64,000 bases of DNA from Hofstenia miamia. Its lineage: Eukaryota > Xenacoelomorpha > Acoela. The stretch is taken from the NCBI GenBank assembly GCA_004352715.1, contig SCFE01000056.1, forward strand, positions 423,684-487,683, in the 5' to 3' direction. The stretch's first letter is position 1; every line of letters starts with the position of its first letter. The position numbers and the translations under genes are program-made. Positions 10,812-22,673 of the stretch are shown in pieces. The notes under the pieces are model-generated. The model was not told the DNA's origin, made no database searches, and was given only the letters and a program-made list of their open reading frames with translations.

Positions 10812-10958
10812 AGCCTCATATAACAAGAAATGAAAGAAAGAAAAAACTTACAGAATGTGAATCCAAGGTGCTTCAAAATTTCACTGAAGATTTGGAAGCT
10901 GGAGGGAAAACGACAGGGGAAGTATTCCAGAATCATGCACAAAGTTTACTGAACAAAG
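10812..10958 (+). other. Short open remnant cut by the next transposon
   Basis: The plus strand reads as protein (RNERKKLTECESKVL, then EDLEAGGKTTGEVF) up to the TA where the following element inserted. The frame is lysine- and glutamate-rich. I recognise no family. Confidence 0.25.
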
Positions 10959-10960
10959 TA

Positions 10961-11552
10961 CAGGGTGGTCGCTAGAAAAGCAGAAAATTTGTCAAACTGC
11001 TATTTATTTTTACAAATAATAACTTTTACAAAGTTTTTTAAAGGCATATGTTATATATTATATATTAAACTTATTTCTTGTAATTGTTGAAAAACAGTTC
11101 GGTAACACAGCTTGACATTTTATCAGTCCCCAAGTCGGATTTTCACTTTTGAAAAGAATAATCACTTGCCTTTCAAAGTCTGGAAGTTGTTTCTTGCCTC
11201 CTTCCATGATGTGGATGTCACAGTAGAAATCAAATTGAAACTGATGGAATTAACTTAAAACAACCTAATTTAAAACAACGTAAAAGAAAAGAACCTAGCA
11301 AAGAGTATATATACATAGAGTTGTTACTTGCTATTCTTTCACATTAGCAGCTTGCATGCAGCGTTTGATATAACATGGCATAGATAGCTTAATGCTTAAA
11401 ATAGAAGACAATTTATTTTAATTATCTTTACAAAAGAACCGATCAGATATCTTTTTCTTATACCCGAATTGTCTGTATGCAGACTTCAGCACACATTTTA
11501 TTCATGATTTAATTTGACCTTCAAATTTTCTGCTTTTCTATCGACCACCCTG
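10961..11552 (-). mobile_element. Internally deleted Tc1/mariner element, 592 bases
   Basis: Terminal inverted repeats of 31 bases with one mismatch begin CAGGGTGGTCG(C/A)TAGAAA and are flanked by TA at 10959-10960 and 11553-11554. Inside, the minus strand from ATG at 11205-11207 encodes MEGGKKQLPDFERQVIILF and then KSENPTWGLI, like the N-terminal DNA-binding start of a Tc1 transposase. The frame ends there and the catalytic domain is absent. It is therefore a deletion derivative that kept both ends and could only have moved with transposase supplied by a relative. Confidence 0.85.
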
Positions 11553-11675
11553 TATATTGTTTAACTTATAATAGTTTTTTTGACAAATTGGTAGCATGGC
11601 TGCTAGCCAAGTTGCCTTTAAAGTGTTCATGCTAGTAGTGACAATATGTATGTGCATATAGTATAGATGCAGCAG

Positions 11676-12625
11676 CAGTTTCCCTTCAATGAGCAAACAA
11701 AATTTCTTTGCACTTTAACAGTTATCTCAGGCACAAAATTTTCTGAGCATGTTAAGATATCCAAGAACAAGACAAAAATATTTACTAGGAATTTAGATCA
11801 ATTGACACAAAAATTACAAATGAGTTTGATAGTTGGTTCATGAGCCCTTATGGTTAATACACTGTTGTAAGCATAGAAGGCCTTAGTATAAATAAGGTAA
11901 ATTTGATGACGCTATTTACAATGAATAGCTTCGCATAGTTCAATTTTATTTGTTGACACTCGCTTCAGTTTTTCACTTTTCACTTTGTGTATCCATTGCA
12001 AAGAGTAATCTCATTGAATTCCCACCTGACTTTCATCAGAAAATATAATTCTTTCAATCTGCCATGGCAAAAGCAAGGCTTTTTCTTTTATTAATGTGTC
12101 TCATTGCTGGATTCTTTGCAGCCTTTAAGGAAAGTATTTCAAAATCTTTCAAACGTTGGAAAGGATAATTCGTGATTTGGAAACACTCTTAATACTTGCT
12201 GAATTAATTTCTGCAGCAATAAGGGTATTGTAATCTTCCTCATCATATTGTCTGGTCACTGTAGTTTTTGTGCACTTCCTGAACACAACATTTCAAAGGA
12301 ATTACCAGTCTTTCTGTGTTTATCAATGGTTCTTTTGACTGTTTCAATAGAACAACCAATAATTTTCTTGACATATTTTGCCCTCGGTTTGATAAAGCAT
12401 GCTCAAATTTTTTATACGCACCATGTTAAATAATGGAACTCTGCTAAGAATATACAGGGGAAACAGTAATTCATTCACACAAAGGTTGATAATTAACAAG
12501 CATAAGCGAACTTAATTACCCAGGTTATTATCTCAGTATGAAACCAATAATATAAAGACTTTTTGTATGTATTCAAAAACTTTTGTGCTGAGAATATTTC
12601 TGATCATGCAAAGAAATTGAAACTG
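11676..12625 (-). mobile_element. Old Tc1-like transposon with a dead transposase
   Basis: Degenerate inverted ends start CAGTTTC, share ATTTCTTTGCA and CTCAG-CACAAAA blocks (11676-11745 and 12580-12625), and are followed on the right by TA. The minus strand carries a helix-turn-helix piece (VKKIIGCSIETVKRTIDKH, about 12310-12385) and the first catalytic motif (IIFSDESQ, about 12027-12056). Stops and shifts separate them. The second half of the catalytic domain is not recognisable. It is clearly older than the neighbouring deleted element. Confidence 0.65.
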
Positions 12626-12912
12626 TATATCGAAGCTGAAATCATATCATATTAATATTTTATTTACAAATATCTGTTACTAGAATAAACATTTTCAGGA
12701 GAAATTGATTAATAGTTATTCTAATTTCTCAAAAAAATATTATACATGTAATATAAATAATGTGTTTTGTGCATTACTCTAATTACACATAAACATTTAC
12801 AATTGCATTATCAAAATGCGGTACAATATTGGCAGTAGTTATGGACAAATAGACAAAATTTAATGTTTGAATATAAAATATTTTTGTGAAACATGATCCG
12901 ACATACCATTAC
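12626..12912. other. AT-rich spacer between transposon relics
   Basis: No feature is visible. Confidence 0.5.
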
Positions 12913-14320
12913 AGGATCGGCTTTAAGTTTTTAAAACGGCAAGGGCATACTAGGCAATTTTCCTTCAACAAAATTCACCGATTTTTCTACCAAATCGATC
13001 AATAACATCATTTATGTCAATGCTTTGCGTCTGTATCAGAAACAAGCCCTGATAATCGCTCAGCTCTCATAAATGTGAACGTATCTTCTCGCCAGGCGAT
13101 CATTTGTCTCCGAACATTCTCCACATGGTCGATGCATTTCACCAACTCACTTTTTGTAATTAAATGCTCAAGGTCTTTCCGAGCGAGGAATTTCAGCTAA
13201 ACAACAAGTTGAATCAGATGCAGTATCATGATCACCAGACAACGTTGAAATCTCTTGCAGAGTTAGTGCAATACAGTTGGAAAACTCTGCAAATACCAGA
13301 ATGCAGTCATGACGCTCTACCCCCAGTGTGTGTCAGAAAGGCGAGGAAGCACCATGTGCGAGGATCTTGGGTGAGTCACCTGTACAGGTTATTTGAATAA
13401 CTTAGACCTCTTTGCTAAATTTCTTAGGAGAACACTAACTTTCTAAAATACAAAGAAAACCATCAAAGAAATGTAATAGATACAAGAATAAGTCATACTT
13501 ATTGCGCCCAAAGTTGTAGTAATCGCAGCTATGGAGCATCCATTTACCAGGTTCAAACAGTGCGAAGCGCAGTGAAGCCAGAGAACTAAAGGAAATTGTC
13601 GCCTAATTATGGTCTGCACACCATTTTGTTGTACAGTCATTGAGACGCACCCGTCATAGCTTTGCCAACCACGCCCAATTTGCGCAACATCTCGAGAATT
13701 AATTCGGCTAATCCAGGGCCACTGTGGTCATTAACCTCAATAAATGTCAAAAATTCGTCGTGTAAAAAAATCGAACGCACAGTGCCGGCTGCTCTTTTCT
13801 GGAGGTGTCTGGAGTTTCATCAGGGAATGACTGTAAAATAGTCGAATTATTTTACTCGATTTATCTAAGCAATTCAAAAGGTGTATTAATAGTAAAAACG
13901 ACGAACTCACAAAAATATTTTGAATACTCTCTCCAATACGATGGATAATCTCATTTTGTGAATTCTTCCCAATGTAAATCGCATTTTTCTTCATCGTTGA
14001 AAGATGATTTTGCAAGTCCTTCTCTCCACTAGTGGCTTTGAACTGAAGAAGAGAACGAAGTTTGCCGGACTCACCACAAATATCAATTTAGGACTCGGTG
14101 TGCCATCATCACGATGGTCTTACAAGGGATGTCAAGACGAACAGCACAAATTATTGTGCTTATCATTGGCGGAAGCAAACGCATGTTACGTTCAATTTCT
14201 GTAATTAACTGTTTGTGCAATTGCTGATCAATTTCTTGACTTGGGTGCAAATAACCATAAATAAACTGAATGACATCAAGATTAGTAGCCTTGTGATAAT
14301 TGGTGTCTAACTCAAGCAGT
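12913..14320 (-). pseudogene. hAT-type transposase relic (DUF4371/ZMYM1-like)
   Basis: Minus-strand motifs occur in family order. HRDDGTPSP lies near 14090-14120, KLRSLLQFKATSG near 14030-14060 and NHLSTMKKNAIYI near 13975-14010. DETPDTS-KEQ-ALCVRFF lies near 13760-13815. FLTFIEVNDHSGPGLAELIL lies near 13680-13735. GVQTIIRRQFPLVLWLHCAS and HCLNLV lie near 13540-13630, and a weak LSDTHW lies near 13330. These match the domain found in hAT elements and domesticated relatives such as ZMYM1. Several frame shifts and stops show it is dead. The left end CAGGATCGGC at 12913 could be its terminal repeat, but I found no matching right end or 8-base target duplication. Confidence 0.75.
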
Positions 14321-15496
14321 AAAAAAATGTTCTCGATAAAATTAATTAAAAAATAAAATTAGTTTTTGTATTTCAAATAAATATTTCTAACAGTTTTATT
14401 TGGTTAATATTTCCGTTAATATTTGTTTTTAATAAAGTATGTAATACATTTCAAGGAGATTTCAAATTCAACAGCGACATCTTCATTTCAGATTCAACCA
14501 AATTGTAACATTGCTGATACGAACAATGTTTATTGGGTCCTTTATTTAAAATCATTTTTACTTCACACATTAAGTTAACTATGCCATCGCTGTTATTTCA
14601 ATGTGTTACTAGTTGCTCAATTCTGGCCTTTTACAAAGCAAAATATGAATAGGGAAATGAATTTGATAGATGTCCTTGCTTAAAGAAATATTGAGATGGT
14701 TTAGTATTAACCAGCTCATTTTACACTTTTTTTCCATATCTCCAAAAAGGATGTTGCAAGGTGATTTTAAAATGGAATGATCAACTTCATCCAGACATTG
14801 CACATTAATAATACGTCATTATTGGCCACAGGTTTTTTGAAGACAACACTTCATTGGATATTAAACGCAAAATACAAAAACGATCAATCCATTTCCGAAT
14901 TCTTATGGTCGGAATAATTACAAGAAACGTTAATTTCATTGTATTTGTGAAATTTATTGTAAACACGATTTCTTAAATTTGTGTGATTGATTAGATAAAA
15001 ACTATCGCCGATTTGTCCCCAAATTGAATGATCTTTGCGAAAGGAAAAGGAAACTTACAAATTATTCTTTAAGGGATGACCAACCATGCTTAATTAAATG
15101 AAAACAAGTGAAAACACTGAATGCTATATAATACAAATTATAAAAGCCTATCGGTGAAATGTCAGTGATTTTAATCATTGAAATGTACACGAAAAATATA
15201 TCATTAATTTGAAGAGCCTTGTATATAAAAGTACCCGCCATAATTTGATTAACACAGTATCTTTGATTATTTTTAACACTACACTCATGTAATTTTTTAA
15301 TTAGAGATTTAGTTTTCATCCTATGCGAACGATTGTATATCTTAATAGTATTTTGTTAATCATGTTTGTTAGCGTTTTCTTCCAATTTACTGTTGAGATA
15401 CGTCCTTTATAACTTATACTTGCCTGAATGATACAATTTTACGTCAGGTTTTTTTTATTATATTGTTGTACATGTTGAAATATTTTATTTAGCGAA
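14321..15496. other. Intergenic, nothing recognised
   Basis: Frames at 14609-14803 and 15062-15319 on the minus strand lack domains and look like chance. The last bases include TATTTTATTTAG at 15482-15493, an acceptor-like signal four bases before the TMEM230 start codon. Confidence 0.5.
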
Positions 15497-16684
15497 ATGT
15501 GCAAGACCAATGGTCAAGAAAGAGAAAGCAGTCAGAAAAGTGTGATATGTTCTGATCAAAGCATTGCTAACCAGCTTATTGCAAGACAGCCCTTTTCACG
15601 GTCACGCTCTTCGCGCTACAAGTCGTCCAGTGAAAATGATTACTTAACCAACTTACAGGTGCGCACATTGTTTGCTGAAAATCAACAAACATTGTTATCA
15701 AACTTTCATATTTGCATGATAAGTTATAATTTTTTTCACTGCTTATTTCAAAAAGTGTTTTAGCAGTAAGAAAAGGGATCATTCATATGTAGATGTCTTT
15801 GAGAATAGAACACATTATATATGAGTTTTTGGAAGCTTTTTGGATTGTAATGTAGTTGATTAGTGTACACATTTTGACATAAAATTCAAACATTGAATAG
15901 TATACAAAAATATACGTAAACATTAGCTGAATAAAGTTCACTATGCACTAACAAGATAATAAACGTTGGTTGCATTTGCGAATTCTAGCTTCCTTTTTTT
16001 CCATCACCCAGATCAAGAGGCACCCATATACAGGATATCAATTTCAAATCAAGCTGTTTCATATGTTTCCAAACTGGAATTTTAAATACCCATAACTACT
16101 GCTATTTCTAAATTCCGCAACCATCAATATCAACACAGAAGATTGGTTTTCAAAAATTTATAGTGGCTCTTTCATTTTAGAAAGTGGTCAATCATTAATT
16201 GTTCCTGGTCAATAACTAAAACTGTATATTTTACCATTTTTGAAACAAGACGGTAGTATTTGCGGATTTTAAACAATTTTAACTTGTTTTATCACACTTT
16301 CGCAATCTGTGTGCTCTTTCAATAAATAATCGTCAACCTTTACATGTTTTGCTGTTACGGTCTGTCTAATATCACGCAATAGCATTTCCCTGATACTGCT
16401 GTTCCCTAAATTCTATATTTTAGTTCAAACCGTTGTCAAACGAAAATCGCTTTCCTGTGAAGTCTATTTTGCTGACGGTATTCTTATTTACAGTTGGTAT
16501 TGCCTTCATTTCTTTTGCACTTCTCATACTCACTGGTTTAATTGAAAGTCCCTACAAAAAAAAGGTTTGGCCTATGCTGGTTATTGGAGTGATACTCTTT
16601 ATTCCCGGATTCTACTATTTTCGTGTTGTTGTCTGTGCCTGTAGGGGTACCGAAGGTTTTGAATTTGACGACATTCCTCAATAA
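15497..16684 (+). CDS. TMEM230: TMEM230 family two-pass membrane protein, two exons
   Basis: Exon 1 is 15497-15658 and exon 2 is 16424-16684, joined in phase 0 across a 765-base intron (CAG|GTGCGC donor, TATTTTAG acceptor). The product is 140 residues. The junction reads YLTNLQ|FKPL, aligning with DLQFKK of human TMEM230. The N-terminal 54 residues are polar and serine-rich, facing the cytosol. Two membrane segments follow at about 67-94 and 104-125. The C-terminus carries the family signature PGFYYFR (115-121) and ends FEFDDIPQ, like YDDIP in human. The family sits in secretory, recycling and synaptic-vesicle membranes and is involved in vesicle traffic. The acceptor-like site just before the ATG suggests a noncoding first exon. 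Poly(A) signals are possible at 17020 (ATTAAA) and 17290 (AATAAA). Only the exon 1 start is somewhat uncertain. Confidence 0.93.
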
Positions 16685-17672
16685 ATCATAGCACGACTCT
16701 TCCTTTGCACATTATTTCCACTCCTTTTTTTCCCATTCTTTGTGTGACTGGATTGGTAGTGGGTAAGGCGCTCTTCTCACAACCTCCTTCCATTTTCCCA
16801 TGTAAGGTTTATTTAGTTAGCTCTTTACTTGTGCACTTAAATGTGTATTTACTCCTCTTACACTTCATAGCAACGAAGAGAAATGATGCTAATTTTTCGT
16901 GTATTTTGACATCAATTTAGCTAATTTGAAATTTTGCAATTTTATTATTTCCATTTTATATAGCTGTAAATGCTTTTGTAAATAGTTGTAAATAATTATG
17001 CGGATATTTAATTGTAATTATTAAATTGTACAAATTTAGGCATGTAGAATTTGTATTTGTACATAGAATTACTACATTATTGGATGTGTTTTGTTTAAAC
17101 ATATTTGAAATTTAAAAATTATTCAGGTTAGGATAATTCAATAATTACTCTCGCAAAGAGATATTGTTTTCGCGCGTTTGTTTGTCTTTGTCAACAGGAT
17201 ATCTATAAAATTAATGTCTTTGTGTAAAATTTGTTGATAAATCGAGCTCACACCAATTTATTTGCTAATGTTTGAGGCAACAAAGGTGCAATAAATTGTT
17301 CATATATTTATTTGTGCCATTCCTAATAATTAGAACAGACGTATATGCTACTGTGGAATGCTATTGTAATGGCTGAGTATACCAAGATTACAAATTTAGT
17401 AATTACTATTCAAACATACTTTTTACATACAAACAAATTATGATCAAAGGTCTGATACGTCGGCGTTTCGTGATTGATGAAAATTATACAAAACTTTAAT
17501 CATTACTATTACGGATATTTTATAGCACAATAAATTATCAACATATATCATCGATAGAATTGTAAAAAATACTAAAAGACTTGCTACAAACTAATGATAC
17601 TAATAAAAAAGTGATTATCTATACAATTACATCTTTAACCTTGGTTCTACTAGGTGATTTTATATACGCAGT
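16685..17672. other. Probable TMEM230 3' untranslated region and intergenic DNA
   Basis: The first 600 bases probably include the TMEM230 3' untranslated region, given AATAAA at 17290-17295. The open frame at 16705-16920 has no domain. The remainder is AT-rich without features. Confidence 0.45.
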
Positions 17673-18078
17673 TCTACTGAGGGTGTAAATTTTAACCACT
17701 CAAGTAAAAAGAAGCTAAATTTCAATAAATTGATTTTAATTGATTACTTAAGTATGAAAATATACAGATGTTTCCTCTATGTCAGTTATTCTGAGCCAAT
17801 NGCTCCCATAAATGAACGTAAGTACGACTTTAATAAACGTAAAACTGAAAATGTCCGTTCAGCTGTACATGTTACTGGAAGGATAGCAAATATTTTAAGG
17901 AGCGGGGGAATATTTGGTAAAAATGATGGGTTGGCAGAATCAAGTGCTGNTCTACTGAGGGTGTAAATTTTAACCACTCAAGTAAAAAGAAGCTAAATTT
18001 CAATAAATTGATTTTAATTGATTACTTAAGTATGAAAATATACAGATGTTTCCTCTATGTCAGTTATTCTGAGCCAAT
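17673..18078. repeat. 128-base direct duplication enclosing a 148-base insert
   Basis: 17673-17800 and 17951-18078 appear identical (both start TCTACTGAGGGTG and end CTGAGCCAAT). Each is separated from the middle insert by a single N (17801 and 17950). Single-N joins beside exact repeats suggest two alternative contigs or haplotypes placed in series. The insert itself is a transposase fragment. Confidence 0.85.
17802..17949 (-). pseudogene. hAT transposase C-terminal dimerisation fragment
   Basis: The minus strand is open across the whole insert and reads FLPNIPPLLKIFAILPVT, then AERTFSVLRLLKSYLRSFMG. This is the hAT dimerisation motif: Pro-rich start, LLKI-LPVT, then AER-FS-L and K-YLR-MG. 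There is no stop within the fragment, so it may be young or under constraint, but both flanks are lost at the Ns. It is more intact than the DUF4371 relic at 12913-14320 and could come from a related element, as ZMYM1-like hATs end the same way. Confidence 0.8.
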
Positions 18079-19022
18079 ACAGTTAAGACAAACCACTTTG
18101 TGTGATGGATGTGAAGTACAAACGAATTTTTCGCAGTGTTCATATACTTTGTAGGCTTTTTTGAGTTTCTCGTGCTTTTCCACTCTTCTTGCAATTTTCA
18201 CATCTGCCCATTATTCTGTTTTAATCTGTAATATTCCTGGAATTTTAAGGATGCCAACAAACTTTCCAATAAGAATTATTCAAATCTAACATTAGTGAAA
18301 TATCCTGCATTAGTAGAAATAGCTTGTTGCAAATTCTTCAATATTTTTATTGATAATTTCTAATTGCAAGTCTTGATCAAATTTAGAGTAAGTAAGTAAG
18401 GATAATTTTCCATATTTGTCTTTATACCATGCAGTTTCTATTTTTCTTAGCAATGAAATTTCTAAAAATAGATTACTCTATTTCCAAAATTGATGAAAAG
18501 TTAGATATATTAATGATTTTAAGCATTTAGTTACTTATTGACCAACTGCTAATTTTTTATTGTTAGTTCCACATTTAAATACATTTTGCATGTACAATAA
18601 ATATTTAGCATTGAACATTATAGTTTAAATAATATATACTCTTCTTTAAAATGAAAACTTCAATGGATATTTTTTCTAATCTCTTTTGAACTCTTGTCTA
18701 GGCTTGTTTTTTATGCTACAAATAAATATTCTTAGTTGAATCTCTTTTAAAGGAATCAAGAAACCGGTCAACTTACACACATCACTTCGTACTGAATTAA
18801 ACATTTTCTTTATTAATAGCAAATTCAAAAACTGCTGTTACATGATTGTTGTTTGTCAAATTTTCCATAAAATTTCTTGTCTTGTTATATTAAAAAAATT
18901 TGCAATTACTTGATTTTTTCAAAGTTCCATCTGTCTAGAAGACATAGAACAATTCTTTTAATGAAGATTCATCTTCTATTGTCCCGAAATACATGTGACA
19001 TTTGTCTGTTGAATGATAATGC
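18079..19022. other. AT-rich, nothing recognised
   Basis: Contains short simple repeats such as GTAAGTAAGTAAG near 18388. No gene or element end was found. Confidence 0.5.
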
Positions 19023-20570
19023 TCAAACGTTGTTCATAGAGAATGGGCGCTTGAGTAAATAATTCAATTGAGAATGGCGTGCAAAACGTCCAGCGCTCCT
19101 CTTGTTTGAAAATCCATGGAGACCATCAGATGTAACACTTACACCAAAAATGCAAGTATTCTGTTCACAAACACGAGCTCCAGGTGTAAATGCCACACCG
19201 ATGCACAAAGTGACATTGTTCATCTCTAGGTTATGTTTGCTTGATGGAAGAGCGAGTATTGAGGCATGTCCCAGTTAGATTACGTTGAACAGCTTGAAAC
19301 CTTGCAAGATCCTTTTCAGACATTTGTCAATAGGTAACTCTCAAGTTGTTTGAAGACTGGGAAAGACCAATTTCTTTTAATAGTGGAAGATTGTCCATTT
19401 GGAGGTTCAAACCTAGGGAGACATACAGGAGCAATCTTTAGCATCAAGTCTTTACATTGGCCAAGGAAGCAAAAAAAACAATTGGATGCTAAACCACCTA
19501 AAAACTGAACGACATGCTTGTACAGTTACAGTATCTGATAAATTAGTGTTCGTAATACGTTCAATTAGACTATTGATAAGAGTATCATACTTCTCAAGTT
19601 GATTAAAATATTAGAATGTGGAGGAGTAACAAAGACCGTAAATATCTTGCCCAATGCATTTTTCAGCAAGTAAAGAGCAGTATGAGCATTTACTTCCACT
19701 TATCTATCTGAGAGAAATTCCAGTTCATTGTGTTTTCTCTGTTAAGACGTCAAAACCCTAATTTGATCCAATACCTGCGCCAAAAACAGCTAAATCACTG
19801 AAGGGAGTTATCCAAATTCCAGGGCAAACTTCCTTGACCATATATTTGATTATAATGCATTTTTCAAGTGAATGATTTCCATGAAACGTTAATTCAAACT
19901 TTGATGGATTGATTTATCTGTAGTCCAATCCTAGCTGCAGAAGATATTACACTTTTGAGATCATTTATTATTTTCTAGCTTCATCAGCAATATTTCCATC
20001 ATCCAGATAATGAAGTTCAACTCAGACTGCAATGACGCATTAAATTATTGAATCACAGAAAATTGGTGGGCCTTCTGGATCACTTTATTTCACACCAGTA
20101 ATTGTTTCCAGAATATGGCATCAAAATATAAATTGGTGTAATTGCCATATGCAGAAATGGAGTAATTATGGATCCTTACTGTTTTTGACCATATGACGCT
20201 CACCTTTTTAATTAGCATTATTTACCCACACTTTTTCCACATAGTCGCCGAAGAGTCAACCAACTGAAATTAATCTCACCTTGCCGTTTATTTTCTGGAG
20301 AGCAAACAGATTTGCACCAAAATAAGATTGGACGAATGCCATTTGATACTTTACCTGCATTTACCAAATTAATAAATTTGGTAGGACTTTCACAAAATTG
20401 CAAGCATGCATCCCATTGCTCTCCTTACTGAAGTAACGGAGAATCTGTGAACGACGACCGTTTTGACCTCTAGCTGAACTAGGTGGAAGTGAGCGAATTG
20501 CATCCAAAACCTTTCTAGAACTGATAGAGACAGGGGAATAATTCATTGGTTGTGTATTTGGGAACTAACT
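19023..20570 (-). mobile_element. Reverse-transcriptase element relic, minus strand
   Basis: Right to left the minus strand shows KVLDAIRSLPPSS (about 20480-20515), FINLVNAGKV and IRPILFWCKSV (about 20300-20370), and LTLRRLCGKSVGK (near 20220-20260). A GV-SDPEGPPIFC block near 20060-20100 is followed by LHYLDDGNIADEA near 19985-20020, the YxDD catalytic motif. A late block SAGRFARHSQLN lies near 19060-19110. This order resembles a family of animal retroelement polyproteins whose reverse transcriptase has GDPLGP and YLDDG and whose C-terminus has GHHGLSC-SAGRFSRHS-LN. Frame changes and stops show it is dead. I cannot assign a clade. The C-terminal block may precede a nuclease domain that is not preserved here. 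Confidence 0.72.
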
Positions 20571-22673
20571 AGTAGGGTGGAGATACTAGAATTGATTAAC
20601 CATTTCAGGTATGCTAGGTACCAGACCAGACCTGCTACTGGATAGACGGGTGAACAATGTTAAAATAAATTAAGGTGTAACGACGTTTGGGGTAACGAAG
20701 TTATACCATTTTTAGCTAGCTTAAAATTGCATAGAGAGATTTCCATTTTTGAAAATTATATTTACTTTTTGTATGTTAAGCAAAAATGACATTTTGCGTT
20801 AAAATTTACCATGCATTTGCAGGGCAATTTTACATTTGTATATTTGATCTAACTTCCTCATAACTAGTAAAATTTTAAAGATTCACTAAATTTTCTTCTA
20901 TTTCACTCACTGCTCTATCATTGTTTTTTGCAAGGCCTCTTTAAAGGATCTTTATGTATGTAACATCATCAGAAATTTTTGGCACATGGAAAACTTTAGC
21001 ATATAGAAAAGTTTTGTTGCCACTGATCAAATTGGAAAGGAGTTACAAATAGGTCTTGAACTCCAAGTTTTAACCTAACAAGAACAATATAAAGTATAAA
21101 ACCACAAATGTGGGACATGTAAATTCCTAATTGTCGACACTGTTATGCACAGTAAAGTTGCAATTATAATCAAATAGATGAAAATATGCACGTGATAGTG
21201 CTACATTGCCATATATTTCATAAATTGTAAAAACAAAAAAAGTGAAGCAATAACGTTAGCGGCTCAACAACACCAAATAAAGCCTTTAAAATTCCTAAGA
21301 ATAATGGTTTGATGCTTTCAAAATACTAATAAATGCAGTCTTGTTAGTTTCACTGGTGTAACCTACGTGACAGTAGGGACATGTGTTTTTGGATACAACA
21401 GACAATTTTAGCTAAATGATTATATGCAAGAAAATTTAACTGTACATAACCTTGTAACTAAGCAATAGTTTTTAAATATTTCATTGAAATAAATATTAAA
21501 AAATGTACATGAATTGATAGCATTAGAGTTTTTCCATCATAGCAATAATTTAGGAAACTACTAACAATCTTAAAACAAAAGGTTACAGCGGAATATTCTT
21601 TAGAGTAACAAAATTTCCCCAAACTTAGTTCATTGATGTCTTTGAGGAACATTAATTAGCAAAACTGAGCTACTTCCACAATTTTGGAGACAAAAAGTAC
21701 TTTAAGATGTGGAAAAGAAGAAATAAATCAGATTCGTCATAATCGGTTGGCATAACAGAAATTCTCCAAACCTAGCTTCACATGTAATCCAAACTCATTA
21801 CTTTCTAAATGTTTCTTACTAATTCACTGTGGAAAAGCAATTGGTTGCTGTATCAGCCAGGCGAAATGTTTTTGCTTTAGTGTATATTGTAAATTTGTTG
21901 ATATTAATTTGTATATAAGCAACAACAATTTGTTGTAAATAGAATAATCTTGTCTTAGCATAGTTTTAGTGTTCGTTAGTATTTTCCGCAGTCATCTCCC
22001 AAAAATAGGTCGCTATATGTAATTAAGGGTGCAAAGCACAAGCGAGTGATTCTACACATTTATGATATTCTGCCTTCAGAGCTGATGCTTCCGTAGAAGT
22101 TTTTTCATTAGAATTAGTCTGGCAGTTGATTTAGAAAGGCAATTGGTTTTGGACAGCATGCGTTGCATAAATCATGGCTTTCTATCTCTCTAGATGGCTA
22201 TGCATGGAGAGATTGTGAATATTGAATAATACTGCAAATGAACTCAAAGGAACTACTCATGAAAATCAGCAAATATAGAAGGCCTTACAAAAGACACACT
22301 GACAATGTTACATAATAGCAAAAAAATAAAATACACAGTATGCACATACATATATCTATTAATAAGCTACATTGATGATACATCATATAATCCAAATTTG
22401 GCAATAGTGCTCGCTGTCTTATTTTTAATAAGAGGTCCAGGCGTTTTGTACGTGTCTTAAAAGGATTTCCAGCTAAAGGCCTAACAAATTTGCTGCCAGT
22501 TGTACATAGTATTTTGAGAAACATGTATTTTGCATACAACTATATATATTTTCAACCTAATAACATATTTGAAAAGTAATCGTTAATATATTCCTTTAGA
22601 ATGTTTGTCATCTGATTAAAGATCTTCTGTTTGGTGGCTGGTCGAAGATTTTGCTTACAGTTGTATATGTAGA
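20571..22673. other. Intergenic, nothing recognised
   Basis: Several 60-80 codon frames (21458-21652, 22285-22539) have no domain and are within chance for this composition. Confidence 0.45.

Noticed and set aside
15576-15782. 68-codon minus-strand frame
   Set aside because: Antisense to TMEM230 exon 1 and its intron; no domain.
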